A stretch of 64,000 nucleotides of DNA from Lithodes maja (Eukaryota > Arthropoda > Malacostraca > Decapoda > Lithodidae), in the NCBI GenBank assembly GCA_037953745.1, contig JBAKBP010000782.1, forward strand, positions 1-64,000, written 5' to 3'. Under the pieces are notes generated by a model, which saw only the letters and a list, made by a program, of their open reading frames with translations, had not been told where the DNA came from and searched no databases. Made by a program: the position numbers and the translations under genes. This document shows, piece after piece, positions 40,577 through 52,032 of the stretch (position 1 is its first letter; every line of letters starts with the position of its first letter).

Positions 40577-41556
40577 CTGGATGCCATGATGCCAAAGGCG
40601 TTCTCAACAACTCTGCGAGCCCGGGACAGTCTGTAGTTGAAGATCCGTTCAGGTATAGTCAGTCGCCGGGTAGAGTGTGGCTTCATCAACCACCTTCGCA
40701 TGGGGAAGGCGTCATCACCCACCAGGAAGTAGGGAACAGGTGTGTCGTCGTTGGGCAGGGGTTCGGCAGCAGGGAGTCCCAGGGTGCACCCATCCAATGC
40801 TGCTCTGATATTGGTTCTTATAAAGACCCCACCATCTGAGCAGCTACCGTGATTACCCACGTCACAGTAGAGGAACTTGTAGTCGGCGTCTACAATAGCC
40901 ATGAGCACGATGGAGTGGAAGCCTTTGTAGTTGTAGAATTCCGTACCGGCATGTGGAGGGCATTTGATGGCGCAGTGCTTTCCGTTGATGGCACTAACGG
41001 TATGCGGGAAATCCCAGCGCTTGGCAAACTCACTGGCAACCACCTTCCACTCTGCCGGTGTCCTGGGGCAACGTATAACCTTATCCTGGTATTCTGCAAT
41101 GATGGCTTCGCATGTTGCAGGCACAATGAGGGAGATGGTGTTCCGGGCCACACGGAACGCGTACTGTAGGCTAGGATATGAGTCACCAGTGGCCATGTAG
41201 CGGAGTGTGATTGCAATCCTCAGCCCAGGTGACAAAGCCAGCCTCCAGAAGGTGTCCTGCTTCTCTACCCTAGGCCCGAGACGTGCCACCAACTCCCTAA
41301 ACATGTGGACGTCCACACGTAGGAAGTTCCGGAATCCTTTGGGGTCCTCTCTCTCAAGCTCCTCCATAAGTTGTTCGTACACACCGAACTGTGGCCGTCT
41401 CAGTAGCCAGCTCCTAGCCCAAACTGTCCTTCGTGGCCTTTCCCCTTGACGTCTTTCTTCAGCCTCCTTCTCCTCCAGCTCCTCTAGGTCTACGAGATGC
41501 ATCTCCATCTGCAGGAGTATGACCACAGCTGCCGCTCTGCGCCTCGTGATGGACAT
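40577..41556 (-). CDS. PIF/Harbinger DDE transposase exon 1 (first catalytic Asp replaced by Asn)
   Basis: Exon 1 encodes about 326 residues from ATG 41556 to donor CATCCAG|GTATGT at 40577/40576. The N-terminus is Arg/Glu-rich. FRNFLRVDVHMFRELVARLG and LRIAITLRYMATGDSY form the family's helical domain. The DDE_Tnp_4 core follows: SAINGKHCAI, FYNYKGFHSIVLMAIVDADY, GNHGSCSDGGVF, YFLVGDDAFPMRRWLMKP, then FNYRLSRARRVVENAFGIMA with the catalytic Glu. Harbinger/HARBI1 proteins normally have Asp in the I-D-G-K/T-H block; here residue 191 is Asn (codon AAC, 40986-40984), which should abolish cutting. Second Asp is in SDGGVF. The listed extension past 40577 is intron. It would cut and join transposon ends in the nucleus. 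Confidence 0.9.
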
Positions 41557-41689
41557 GGTGTGTGGGTGGGTTGGGTGGGTTGGGCTGTATCCTGCAGAGC
41601 GTACGTCCGTCCGTGGTGGTGTTGCGTGGTGTGAGAAATGGTGCCAGTGGGGGCCTCTTTATACGTTTCCTGACACTCGCCAACACTCG

Positions 41690-42085
41690 CACACACTCAT
41701 GTTAGACTCCCATACACTCCTGTTAACTTCCTGTAGACTCGCGTTCATCTCGTGTAAACACGTGTAAACTCATGTAAACTCCTGTGACACTCGTGTCGAA
41801 TCCTGTAGACTCGCACTATTCGTACCCTGGAATGTGACCGTTATTTTTCAAATTTCGGCGGTGCGTGTTGGGGTCGTGTTACACTCGCCGACACTCGCGG
41901 ATACTCCTGTGAACTCGTGTAAATTCATGTAAACTCATGTAAACTAGTGTTTTATTCGTGTTATATGCGTGTTTACTCGCATCAGATGCTACTCGCGTTG
42001 GGTTCGGGCTCCATCAACGGCGGTATGCGGCGAGTGTGACTCGCGTTGGCCTCGCGCTCCGACTCGCCAATGTGTGAACCTTGCA
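41690..42085. repeat. Right terminal and subterminal repeats of the Harbinger element
   Basis: ACTCGCG, ACTCATG and TGTAAACTC words recur every 10-20 bases up to the terminal repeat that begins near 42040 (ACTCGCGTTGGCCTCGCGCT). This mirrors the left end. Confidence 0.75.
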
Positions 42086-42314
42086 TAACTATAGCTAGTA
42101 TAACATTAAAAAGACGTTGCCAGTAGCGAAGGGGTTACACATTATGAGTTATGAATGAAATCATCGGCATACTATTGATAGTGTACGTAGTTAATTAATA
42201 ACGTAGTCACGTTAATTTGTACCCTCTCCGTAATTTTATGAATGGAATGATATATAAATGGTTGAATTAGGGACGTAGTTTGTTATGTAGTGGTTACTTT
42301 GATCAATTTATGGT

Positions 42315-42659
42315 TTATGGGGGTGGGCGTAATCATTGGTTAATTTATATATGTCTATATTATTTGCTTAGATTCCTCCCTAGATCGCCATCAATCTTTA
42401 AAAAACACTCCTAAGACACTCAAGATAAATTTGTACATTTTCCGATGCCGGTTACTACTATAATACAGGCTCGCTATCGCTCGCCAGGAAAAATATCGAC
42501 ACCTAAATTGCACGAAATATCTTATTATTGACCAGAAAATGGGGCGAAAGGTCTTAAAATCACCAAACTAATGGGGCGAACGTCTTAAAATCTGAAAACT
42601 AATAGGGCAAAACATGAGGGAGAAGGGAGCCACAAAAACAAACAACCATCCCCCCTTAA
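42315..42659 (+). mobile_element. Family B TTAA element in duplication copy 1
   Basis: It starts near GGGGGTGGGCGTAATCATTGG and ends CCATCCCCCCTTAA. Equivalent insertions lie at 44608-44952, 47913-47962 plus 50082-50455 (split by a LINE), 52781-53104 and 63846-64000. They share a position, so one insertion preceded the duplications. Confidence 0.8.
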
Positions 42660-43178
42660 TAACAAATTCTTGCAAGTCAATCGCATTAATTTAACTTGCA
42701 CACAGAAAATAACCGAGAGGGAGCATATTGATTACGGGTACTGTACGGTACTGCACGGTCGCCCATGTCCCACCTGTCATTGCGTTTGGCTTGCTCTGTG
42801 CGGTATTAATGTCTGTCAGATGTTGAATAGGGTGGGTAAGTGTAGGAACATGTTTGTATATATCACTCGATATGAAGAAATGAAGCTTAGATATTGTTGA
42901 TACCAATTATTGATCAAAACATACTTGGTGCGGAGACATCACTTATTAGCACGACAGTACGCTGTGTAAATTGATATATTTTGTTTCCACTTAGTTTATT
43001 ACATTGTTTCCTTTTTATTACAATATTTAATAGATGTAGGTATGTCCCTAGCCAAAAACGATTCACATATTTATATATACAGGCTTACTGAATAAATATA
43101 TATTTTTTGTAACTTCTATAGGTTATTATTTTTTTTCGATCTTGCTTTTGTCCCTCCATCATAGAGAATTAAAATGAG

Positions 43179-43223
<45 letters not shown>

Positions 43224-43905
43224 TTACTAACATTTATGTACGTAGGCATATATATTTGTTTCAATTATGCTGCCCTTATACATTATATTTCAGGTTAGGA
43301 AGAGGCTTAACCTTTTGATTCCTAAAGGTACAGTGATGGTCAACAGCTGTGTCATACCTTCTTATTTAAATAGTTATCTCTCTAGTTATAAGGGAAATAA
43401 TATAGGATATAACTAAAGCGCCTGTATAAGAATTTTGTTTCCTATGTGTATGAAGGAGACAAAAGGACTGTGACGAGTGCCTCCCCCAAAGTCAAAAGAG
43501 TGACAGATAGCCAAATTCAAGGTACGTTAGAGTTAAAAGACCTGTACACGCGAAATATAAAGCATTTAACCATTTACCTTTTAGCATAAAATTGAAAATT
43601 CGAATTTTTGAGCGGAAAGCAGCTCATGAAAGTGTGCCTTCCCATTAAGGCGTCCAAGGCCCTGGTGTATGTTAGTGACCTGAAGAAGCTGTCTGCGAAA
43701 TGTCGATATAGTGTTCCTCCTCGAATGGTGTTTATATTCACAATTATATACAGCTTAGGAAAGATCTGTAGGCAGTAAAAGGGCAAAAAAGGGTGCATTT
43801 AACTTTGTGACTGCCATATACCCTTCCTAATATGAATTAATTCGTCTAATAATAAACAAAACATAGAATAGTAATCCGCCCTCAAATACCGAGGTGATTA
43901 ACCCC
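42660..43905. other. Duplication copy 1, non-coding part
   Basis: AT-rich sequence with an AT run (43180-43212) and GA run. It contains the intact CCCATTAAGGCGTCC (43641-43655) that is the empty site for the second Harbinger element. ORFs are short and not conserved in other copies. Confidence 0.7.
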
Positions 43906-43907
43906 TT

Positions 43908-44440
43908 CTCTACCGGTGCCGTTCTTTAGCTTCATTATACCTATAATTAGACGATTCTATTCAGTATTAAAAGGGCCTCCAGCAATTAACAGGCTTTTCT
44001 GGACCACTTTCTCCCTCATGTTTAGCCCCATTAGTTTTCAGATGTTAAGATGTTTGCCCCCATTAGTTAGTCGATTTTAAGATCTTTCGCCATTTCGTCT
44101 TCAATACTTAGATCTTTCGTGTAATTTAGGTGTCGCTTTTTCCCCTGGCAAACGATAGTGAGCCTGTAATGTTGGAAGAATCAGCCTTCGGCCGGGACAT
44201 TTTTCTACCGAAAAATGTACAAATTAAGCTAAAAGGGGAATCTAACGGATGTTTTCTTATACATTTGATGGAGGCATAGGGAGGAAACTAAGAAAATCAT
44301 AAAAAAGATAATTAATAGGGCAAATAAACGGCCCATCTCCCCTTAACCCTTTTTACTACCACACATCCTTTATAAACTGCATAAAATCGTCTAACTATAG
44401 CTAGGATAACATTAAAAGACTTTGCCGGTAGAGAAGGGGT
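43908..44440. mobile_element. Family A fragments around a reversed family B element
   Basis: Family A left half (43908-43997), reversed family B (43998-44346), then a family A copy with intact Harbinger target (44343-44440). The same arrangement recurs at 46013-47765, 52033-52610 and partly at 63464-63670, forming the joint between duplication copies. Confidence 0.7.
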
Positions 44441-44445
44441 TACAC

Positions 44446-45256
44446 ATTATGAGTTATGAATGAAATCATCGGCCTACTATTGATATTGTACGTAGCTTCT
44501 CACGTTAATGTGTACCCTCTCCGTAATATTATGAATGGAATGATATATAAATGGTTGAATTAGGGACGTAGTTTGTTATGCAGTGGTTACTTTGATCAAT
44601 TTATGGTTTAAGGGGGGTGGGCGTAATCAATTGTAAATTTATATATACCTGTTCTTTTCTTAGTTCCATCCCTAGACCTCTATCAATCTTTACCAAAAAA
44701 AAAAAACACTCCTAAGACCCCCTTTCAAGATAAATGTTTACGTTTTTCGATAAAAATGTCCCGGCCACAGACCAATTACTACTATAATACAGGTTCGCTA
44801 TCGCTCGTCAGGAAAAATATCGACACCTACATTGTACGAAAGCTCTTATTATTGACAAACAAATGGAGCGAAAGGTCTTTAAATCGCCAAACTAATGGGG
44901 CCAAACATGAGGGAGAAGGGACCCACAAAAACAAACAACCATCCCCCCTTAATAACAAATTCTTGCAAGTCAATCGCATTAATTTTACTTGCACACAGAA
45001 AATAACCGAAAGGGAGCATATTGATTACGGGTACTGCACGCTGTGTAATATTACATTATTGGTTTCCACGTTTGTTTATTATATTGTTTCCGCTTTTATA
45101 CAAAATTTAAATGAAAATGAAGAAACCCATTACCTTGAAAGATTCACATATTTATATATACTGTACAGGCTTACTGAATATATATATATTTTTTAACTTC
45201 TATAAACAAAAAAATCGATTTTGCTTTTGTCCCTTTATCATAGATAATTAAAATTA

Positions 45257-45327
<71 letters not shown>

Positions 45328-46010
45328 GAGAGAGAGAGAGTTACTAAGGTTTATGTACGTATTAATATATATTTGTTTTCAATAAAGCTGTCCTTATATA
45401 TTATATTTCAGGTTAGGAAGGGGCTTAAACTTTTGATTCCTAGAGGAACAGTGATGGTCAAAAGTTGTGTCATACCTTCTTATTTAAATAGTTATCTCTC
45501 TATAAGGGAAATAATATAGGATATAACTAAAGCGCCTGTATAAGAATGTTGTTTCCTATGTGTATGAAGGAGACAAAAGGCCTGTGACGAGTGCCTCCCC
45601 TAAAGCCAAAATAGTGACAGAGAGCCAAATTCAAGGTACGTTAGAGTTAAAAGACCTGGACACGCGAAGCATAAAGCATTTAACTCTTTAACTTTTAGCC
45701 TAAAATTGAAAATTCGAATGTTTGAGTGGAAAGCAGCCCATGAAAGTGTGCCCTCTCATTAAGGCGTCCAAGGCCCTGGTGTATGTTAGTGACATGAAGA
45801 AGCTGTCTGCGAAACGTCAATATAGTGTTCCTCCTCGAATACAGTTTATATTCACAATTATATACAGCCTAGGAAAGATCTGTAGGCGTTAAAAGAGCAA
45901 AACACTGGTCTATTTAACTTTCTGACTGACATATACCCTTCCTAATCTGAATTATTTCATCTAATAATAAACAAAACATAGAAAAGTAATCCGCCCTCAA
46001 ATACCTAGAT
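44446..46010. other. Duplication copy 2
   Basis: As copy 1, with a long (AT)n run at 45258-45322 followed by (AG)n. The ORF at 44756-45196 crosses repeat sequence and has no homologue motif; not a gene. Another intact second-Harbinger target is at 45755-45768. Confidence 0.7.
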
Positions 46011-46227
46011 GATTAACCCCTTCTCTACCGGTGCCGTGGGGGGATGAGCCGCTTTTCTGGACCACTTTCTCCCTTATGATTAGCCCCATTAGTTTTCAGA
46101 TGTTAAGATGTTTGCCCCATTAGTTAGTCGATTTTAAGGCTTTTCAACCCATTTCGTCGTCAATATTTAGACCTTTCGTGCAATTTAGGTGTCGATTTTT
46201 CTCCTGGCAAACGATAGTGAGCCTGTA

Positions 46228-47574
46228 ATTAAGCTAGAAGGGGGATCTAACGGATGGTTATTAAGCTAGAAGGGGGATCTAACGGATGGTTATTAAGCTA
46301 GAAGGGGGATCTAACGGATGGTTATTAAGCTAGAAGGGGGATCTAACGGATGGTTATTAAGCTAGAAGGGGGATCTAACGGATGGTTATTAAGCTAGAAG
46401 GGGGATCTAACGGATGGTTATTAAGCTAGAAGGGGGATCTAACGGATGGTTATTAAGCTAGAAGGGGGATCTAACGGATGGTTATTAAGCTAGAAGGGGG
46501 ATCTAACGGATGGTTATTAAGCTAGAAGGGGGATCTAACTGATGGTTATTAAGCTAGAAGGGGGATCTAACGGATGGTTATTAAGCTAGAAGGGGGATCT
46601 AACGGATGGTTATTAAGCTAGAAGGGGGATCTAACGGATGGTAATTAAGCTAGAAGGGGGATCTAACGGATGGTTATTAAGCTAGAAGGGGGATCTAACG
46701 GATGGTTATTAAGCTAGAAGGGGGATCTAACGGATGGTTATTAAGCTAGAAGGGGGATCCAACGGATGGTTATTAAGCTAGAAGGGGGATCTAACAGATG
46801 GTTATTAAGCTAGAAGGGGGATCTAACGGATGGCTATTAAGCTAGAAGGGGGATCTAACGGATGGTTATTAAGCTAGAAGGGGGATCTAACGGATGGCTA
46901 TTAAGCTAGAAGGGGGATCTAACGGATGGTTATTAAGCTAGAAGGGGGATCTAACGGATGGTTATTAAGCTAGAAGGGGGATCTAATGGATGGTTATTAA
47001 GCTAGAAGGGGGATCTAACGGATGGTAATTAAGCTAGAAGGGGGATCTAACGGATGGTTATTAAGCTAGAAGGGGGATCTAACGGATGGTTATTAAGCTA
47101 GAAGGGGGATCTAACGGATGGTTATTAAGCTAGAAGGGGGATCTAACGGATGGTTATTAAGCTAGAAGGGGGATCTAACGGATGGTTATTAAGCTAGAAG
47201 GGGGATCTAACGGATGGTTATTAAGCTAGAAGGGGGATCTAACAGATGGTTATTAAGCTAGAAGGGGGATCTAACAGATGGTTATTAAGCTAGAAGGGGG
47301 ATCTAACGGATGGTTATTAAGCTAGAAGGGGGATCTAACGGATGGTTATTAAGCTAGAAGGGGGATCTAACGGATGGTTATTAAGCTAGAAGGGGGATCT
47401 AACGGATGGTTATTAAGCTAGAAGGGGGATCTAACGGATGGTTATTAAGCTAGAAGGGGGATCTAACGGATGGTTATTAAGCTAGAAGGGGGATCTAACG
47501 GATGGTTATTAAGCTAGAAGGGGGATCTAACGGATGGTTATTAAGCTAGAAGGGGGATCTAACGGATGGTTATT
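46228..47574. repeat. 32-bp minisatellite, about 42 copies, within a family B element
   Basis: The unit is TTAAGCTAGAAGGGGGATCT + AACGGATGGTTA. The parent sequence exists once in other family B copies (TTAAGCTAAAAGGGGAATCT AACGGATG at about 44224-44250). Very few variants, scattered without clustering. It replaced or expanded the middle of the reversed family B element at 46034-47666. Confidence 0.95.
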
Positions 47575-48507
47575 TTTTTAAATTTGATGGAGGCATAGGG
47601 AGGAAACTAAGAAAATCATAAAACAAATCATTAACAAGGCAAATAAACGGCCCATCTCCCATTAACCCTTTTTACTACCACATATCCTTTTTAAACTGCA
47701 TAAAATCGTCTAACTATAGCTAAAATAACATTAAAAAGACGTTGCCGGTACAAAAGGGGTTACACATTATGAGTTTATGAATGAAATCATCGGCCTACTA
47801 TTGATATTGTACGTACCATCTCCGTAATTGTATGAATGGAATGAAATATACATGGTTGAATTAGGGGCGTAGTTTGCTATGCAGGGGTTACTTTGTTTGG
47901 TCAATTTATGGCTTAAGGGGGGTGGGGGTAATCATTGGTTAATTTATATATATATCTATATTGTGTTGTGGAGAAATATCTGGAGAAGAAACAAAAGGTG
48001 TATGTTGCCTTTATGAACTTGGAGAAGAGAAGGTTTCTGGAAAGTACTTAGAATATATGGAGTAGAGGGCAAGTTGCTGAAAGCAGTGAAGAGCATGTAT
48101 GAGGGTGCAAAGGCGGCAGTACGTGTGGAGAGTGAGCAGAGCGAGTTCTTTGACCTGAATGTTGGTTTGAAACAGGGGTGTGTGATGTCCCCGTGGTTGT
48201 TTACTGTATATATGGATGGAGTCATGAAAGAAATACTATCAAGAGCAGTGGATGTTGGTGTATCGCTAAAAAGGGAGGGAATTGAGTGGAAGCTACCTAT
48301 ACTGCTGTTTGCAGATGATACAGTTCTGATGAGTGAAAATGAATGGGAGTTGCAGGGTCTGGTAAATGAGTTTGGAACAGTGTGCGAAAAACGGAATTTG
48401 AAGGTAAATGCGGGGAAGAGCAAGGTTATGGTCTTCGAAAGGGGTGAAGTTACAGAGTGTGAGGTGAAGCTGAACGGTCAGGCTATGGAGATCGTCAACT
48501 CTTTTAA

Positions 48508-48987
48508 CGCCTTAAGAGCGGGTGGTGTGTATTTTACACCGTACCACACAGCATTTGTTTTTTTACCCTAAATCGGGTTCTTTCCGTGCTCATTTTCATG
48601 CATAAACAAGACCCAGAGCGTAAAACAAGTATCTGTCCCTTAAAGGGCGTAAACAGAGCTTTCCAATGACACCCGAACCATCCTTGTACGACCGCTGGTT
48701 CTCTTGCAACGATAGTGCAACACGAGTGCAAAAACCCTAAAATAAGGTAATTTCCATACATAATTCCCTGTGTAGCGAGTGAGAAAGGGGGGAGAAGGGT
48801 CGGATACAGTTCAGTAGGTCCACGGTGGTCGTGGGGAGCGGTCATAAGGTTACTACGCTCGTCCCACCGCTCAGCTCTCTCTCTCAGCAACATTACGTGC
48901 TGAAAATGGCACTCGACAGCTGTCGTGCACCACCACATAGTCCAAATTTATTTCACTCGACATATGTTGCGTGCCGATGGTTAAGGG
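48508..48987. mobile_element. 480-bp TTAA element, first copy in the LINE
   Basis: It is flanked by TTAA (48504-48507 and 48988-48991). Excising it restores the codon pair Phe-Lys of the LINE. Shared blocks with the second copy: CATTTTCATGC, AAGACCCAGAGCGTAAAACA, ACAGAGCTTTCCAATGACAC, CAGCAACATTACGTGCTGAA and TCACTCGACATATGTTGCG. No transposase. Confidence 0.9.
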
Positions 48988-49236
48988 TTAAGTATCTGGG
49001 CAGTGTGTTGAGTAAAGATGGGACTATGGATGAAGAAGTTCGGGAGAGGGTACAACAGGGGAAGAGGGTTGTAGGAACGCTAAAAGCAGTAACAAGAAAT
49101 AGGGTGGTCAGTATGGAAGTGAAGAAGTCCTTGCATGACAGTGTGGTAATCCCGACACTGACTTACGGAAGTGAAGCATGGACGTTGGTTGAGAGACTCA
49201 GACCAAGAGTGAGAGCAGTGGAAATGAATTACTTAA

Positions 49237-49715
49237 CACCTAACGAGCGGCCTAGGCGGTAAATAATATGTAGCCACCAGCGGGGTGTTTTTACCCAAAA
49301 TAGGGCTGTTTACGTGATCATTTTCATGCCTAAATAAGACCCAGAGCGTAAAACAAGTATATATTCCTGAAAGGGCATAAACAGAGCTTTCCAATGACAC
49401 CACAACGATCATTGTATGCCCGCTAGGTTTCTTGCAACAACCGCGCAACACGAGTGCAAAAACCATGTAATTCGGTACTTTCCCCATACAATTCACTATG
49501 TAGCGAGTGTGAGAGGGTGGAGGAGGGTGGGATTCATGTCAGTTGGTCCACCGCGGTGGTCTGGAGCAGTCATACGCTCGCTACTCTCCTGCCACCTCTT
49601 GTCTCTCTCTCTCAGCAACATTACGTGCTGAAAATGCCACTCGACTTATGTTGTGAGCCGCCACATAGTTCAAATTTCTTTCACTCGACATATGTTGCGC
49701 GCCGCTAATAAAGGG
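49237..49715. mobile_element. 479-bp TTAA element, second copy in the same LINE
   Basis: Same family and orientation as 48508-48987, with TTAA at 49233-49236 and 49716-49719. It interrupts the LINE between Tyr-Leu and Arg-Arg codons. Termini CACCTAACGAGCGGCC and the inverse-like GCGCCGCTAATAAAGGG are moderately similar to each other. Confidence 0.9.
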
Positions 49716-50128
49716 TTAAGGCGTGCGTGCAGAGTTACATGGAGGGATAGGCAGACTAATGAGGAAGTAAGAAGGAGGTGTGGTGTGGAGGTAGATGTGC
49801 TGGAAAGTGTGAAAAGGAACAACTTGAGATGGTTCGGCCATATGGAACGTATGGAAAGCGAGAGAATGACTAAGAGGGTGTACGAGAGCAAGGTGGAGGG
49901 ACAGAGAGGGAGAGGTAGACCGAATGAGAGGTGGAAGGATGGAGTGAGGAAGTACATGAACGAAGGCGGTGCTGGTTGGGGGGAGAGGCGTCGACTGACT
50001 GGGGACAGAGGTGCATGGGAGCGGTTCGTTCGTGGCAACACCTTCGGGGATCACGGCGTCAGGCAATAGATAGATAGATAGATCTATATTATTTTCTTAG
50101 TTCCCTCCCTAGACCTCCACCAACCTTT

Positions 50129-50177
<49 letters not shown>

Positions 50178-50454
50178 CTCCTAAGACCCCCTTTCAAGAT
50201 AAATTTTTACATTTTTCGATAGAAATTTCCCGGCCACAGGCTGGTTACTACTATAATACAGGCTCACTATCGCTGGTCAGGAAAAATATCGACACCTAAA
50301 TTGCACGAAAGATCTTATTATTGACAAAGAAATAGGGTGAAAGGTCTTAAAATCGCCAAACTAATGGGGTGAACGTCTTAAAATCTGAAAACTAATGGGG
50401 CCAAACATGAGGGAGAAGGGAGCCACAAAAACAAACAACCATCCCTCCCTAATA

Positions 50455-52030
50455 ACAAATTCTTGCAAGTCAATCGCATTAATTTAACTTGCACACAGAA
50501 AATAACCAAGAGGGAGCATATTGATTACGGGTACTGTACGCTGTGTAATGTTGTATTACGGGTACTGTACGCTGTGTAATGTTGTATTACGGGTACTGTA
50601 CGCTGTGTAATGTAGTATTACGGGTACTGTACGCTGTGTAATGTTGTATTACGGGTACTGTACGCTGTGTAATGTTGTATTACGGGTACTGTACGCTGTG
50701 TAATGTTGTATTACGGGTACTGTACGCTGTGTAATGTTGTATTACGGGTACTGTACGCTGTGTAATGTTGTATTACGGGTACTGTACGCTGTGTAATGTT
50801 GTATTACGGGTACTGTACGCTGTGTAATGTTGTATTACGGGTACTGTACGCTGTGTAATGTTGTATTACGGGTACTGTACGCTGTGTAATGTTGTATTAC
50901 GGGTACTGTACGCTGTGTAATGTTGTATTACGGGTACTGTACGCTGTGTAATGTTGTATTATTTGTTCCCATTTTCGTTTTTATTATATTGTTTCAATTA
51001 TGGGGGAAGGGGGAGGAAAGTAGAGGTTTTGGTCAGGAAGGTAAAGTTGGAAATTTTGAAAGAAAGTAGTAGATTAAAAGTTAGTGGGCATACCACCTTG
51101 CTTTATTTAGGGTAGGGCAACTGTATTATTAAAATAAAGAATACAAAATAAAAAGAAGGATATTTTGGATATTCACTGCTGGGGAAGAGATTAATTTGCT
51201 AAGTTATTTGGTCTAAAAAGATTCACATAGTTATATATACAGGCTTTCTGACTATATCACTTTTTTTTTTAACTTCTATGGGTTTTTTTTTTCTCGCTCT
51301 TGCTTTTGTCCCTCCAGCATAGAGAAATAAAATATGAACATTAAGAGAGAGAGAGAGAGACAGACAGAGAGTTACTAACGTTTATGTACGTAGGCATATA
51401 TATTTGTTTCCTTATACATTATATTTCCGGTTAGGAAGGGGCTTAAACTTTTGATTCCTAGAGGTACAGTGATGGTCAAAAGTTGTGTCATACCTTCTTA
51501 TTTAAATAGTTATCTCTCTAGTTATAAGGGAATTAATATAGGATATAACTAAAGCGCCTGTATAAGAATTTTGTTTCCTATGTGTATGAAGGAGACAAAA
51601 GGACTGTGACGAGTGCCTCCCCCAAAGCCAAAAGAGTGACAGAGAGCCAAATTCAAGGTACGTTAGAGTTAAAAGACCTGGACACGCGAAGTATGAAGCA
51701 TTTAACCATTTAACTTTTAGCATAAAATTGAAAATTCGAATTTTTGAGTGGAAAGCAGCCCATGAAAGTGTGCCTTCCCATTAAGGCGTCCAAGGCCCTG
51801 GTGTATGTTAGTGACCTGAAGAAGCTGTCTGCGAAATGTCAATATAGTGTTCCTCCTTGAATACTGTTTATATTCACAATTATATAAGGCTTATGAAAGA
51901 TCTGTAGGTGCTAAAAGGGAAAAAAAATGGTCCATTTAACTTTCTGACTGACATATACCCTTCCTAATCTGAATTAATTCGTCTAATAATAAACAAAATA
52001 TAGAAAAGTAATCCGTCCTGAAATACCAAG
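50455..52030. other. Duplication copy 3, with a 31-bp minisatellite
   Basis: The unit TATTACGGGTACTGTACGCT + GTGTAATGTTG is repeated about 14 times at 50523-50960. In other duplication copies the parent sequence occurs once (GATTACGGGTACTGCACGCT at about 45021-45040). The rest matches copies 1 and 2, with extra sequence near 51000-51180. No gene. Confidence 0.85.
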
Positions 52031-52032
52031 AT

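Larger units (their letters stand above)
27700..42085. mobile_element. PIF/Harbinger DNA transposon, 14.4 kb with nested insertions
   Basis: Termini AGGTTCACACATTGGCGAGT and the inverse continue as ~45-base terminal inverted repeats. The 3-bp target duplication is TAA (27697-27699 and 42086-42088). PIF/Harbinger elements use 3-bp TWA targets and carry two genes, a DDE transposase and a DNA-binding partner with a Myb/SANT or MADF-type domain; both are here, converging. The target is a family A TTAA element. Four intact copies of that target at 44392, 47711, 52559 and 63619 show CGTCTAACTATAG uninterrupted, confirming the borders. Both genes are broken by later insertions, so this copy cannot act alone. 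Confidence 0.93.
47963..50066 (+). pseudogene. LINE reverse transcriptase pseudogene, interrupted twice
   Basis: The first part (to 48507) has VYVAFMNLEK, then a small deletion and shift, and LRIYGVEGKLLKAVKSMYEG. Next is GLKQGCVMSPWLFTVYMDGV and the active-site box LLFADDTVLM, with NLKVNAGKSKVMVF. The middle part (48988-49236) resumes KYLGSVLSKDGTMDEEV and TLTYGSEAWTLVERLRPRVR. The last part (49716-50066) gives RNNLRWFGHMERM and GRGRPNERWKDGVRKYM, the usual C-terminus. The RT domain would copy LINE RNA into DNA. The clade is not certain: the short tandem-repeat tail and FADDTVL box are found in several. Endonuclease is missing through 5' truncation. Not functional. Confidence 0.87.
47963..50081 (+). 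mobile_element. LINE insertion with a TAGA-repeat tail, hit twice by the same TTAA element
   Basis: Target duplication ATCTATATT (47954-47962 and 50082-50090) frames a 5'-truncated LINE with tail ATAGATAGATAGATAG. The inserted element splits a family B copy of duplication unit 3. The coding region is interrupted at two TTAA sites, each by a ~480-bp element. Confidence 0.85.

Noticed and set aside
46228..47574. CRISPR-like array of 32-bp repeats
   Set aside because: There are no variable spacers: units are directly adjacent, the genome is eukaryotic, and the unit is a piece of a transposon.
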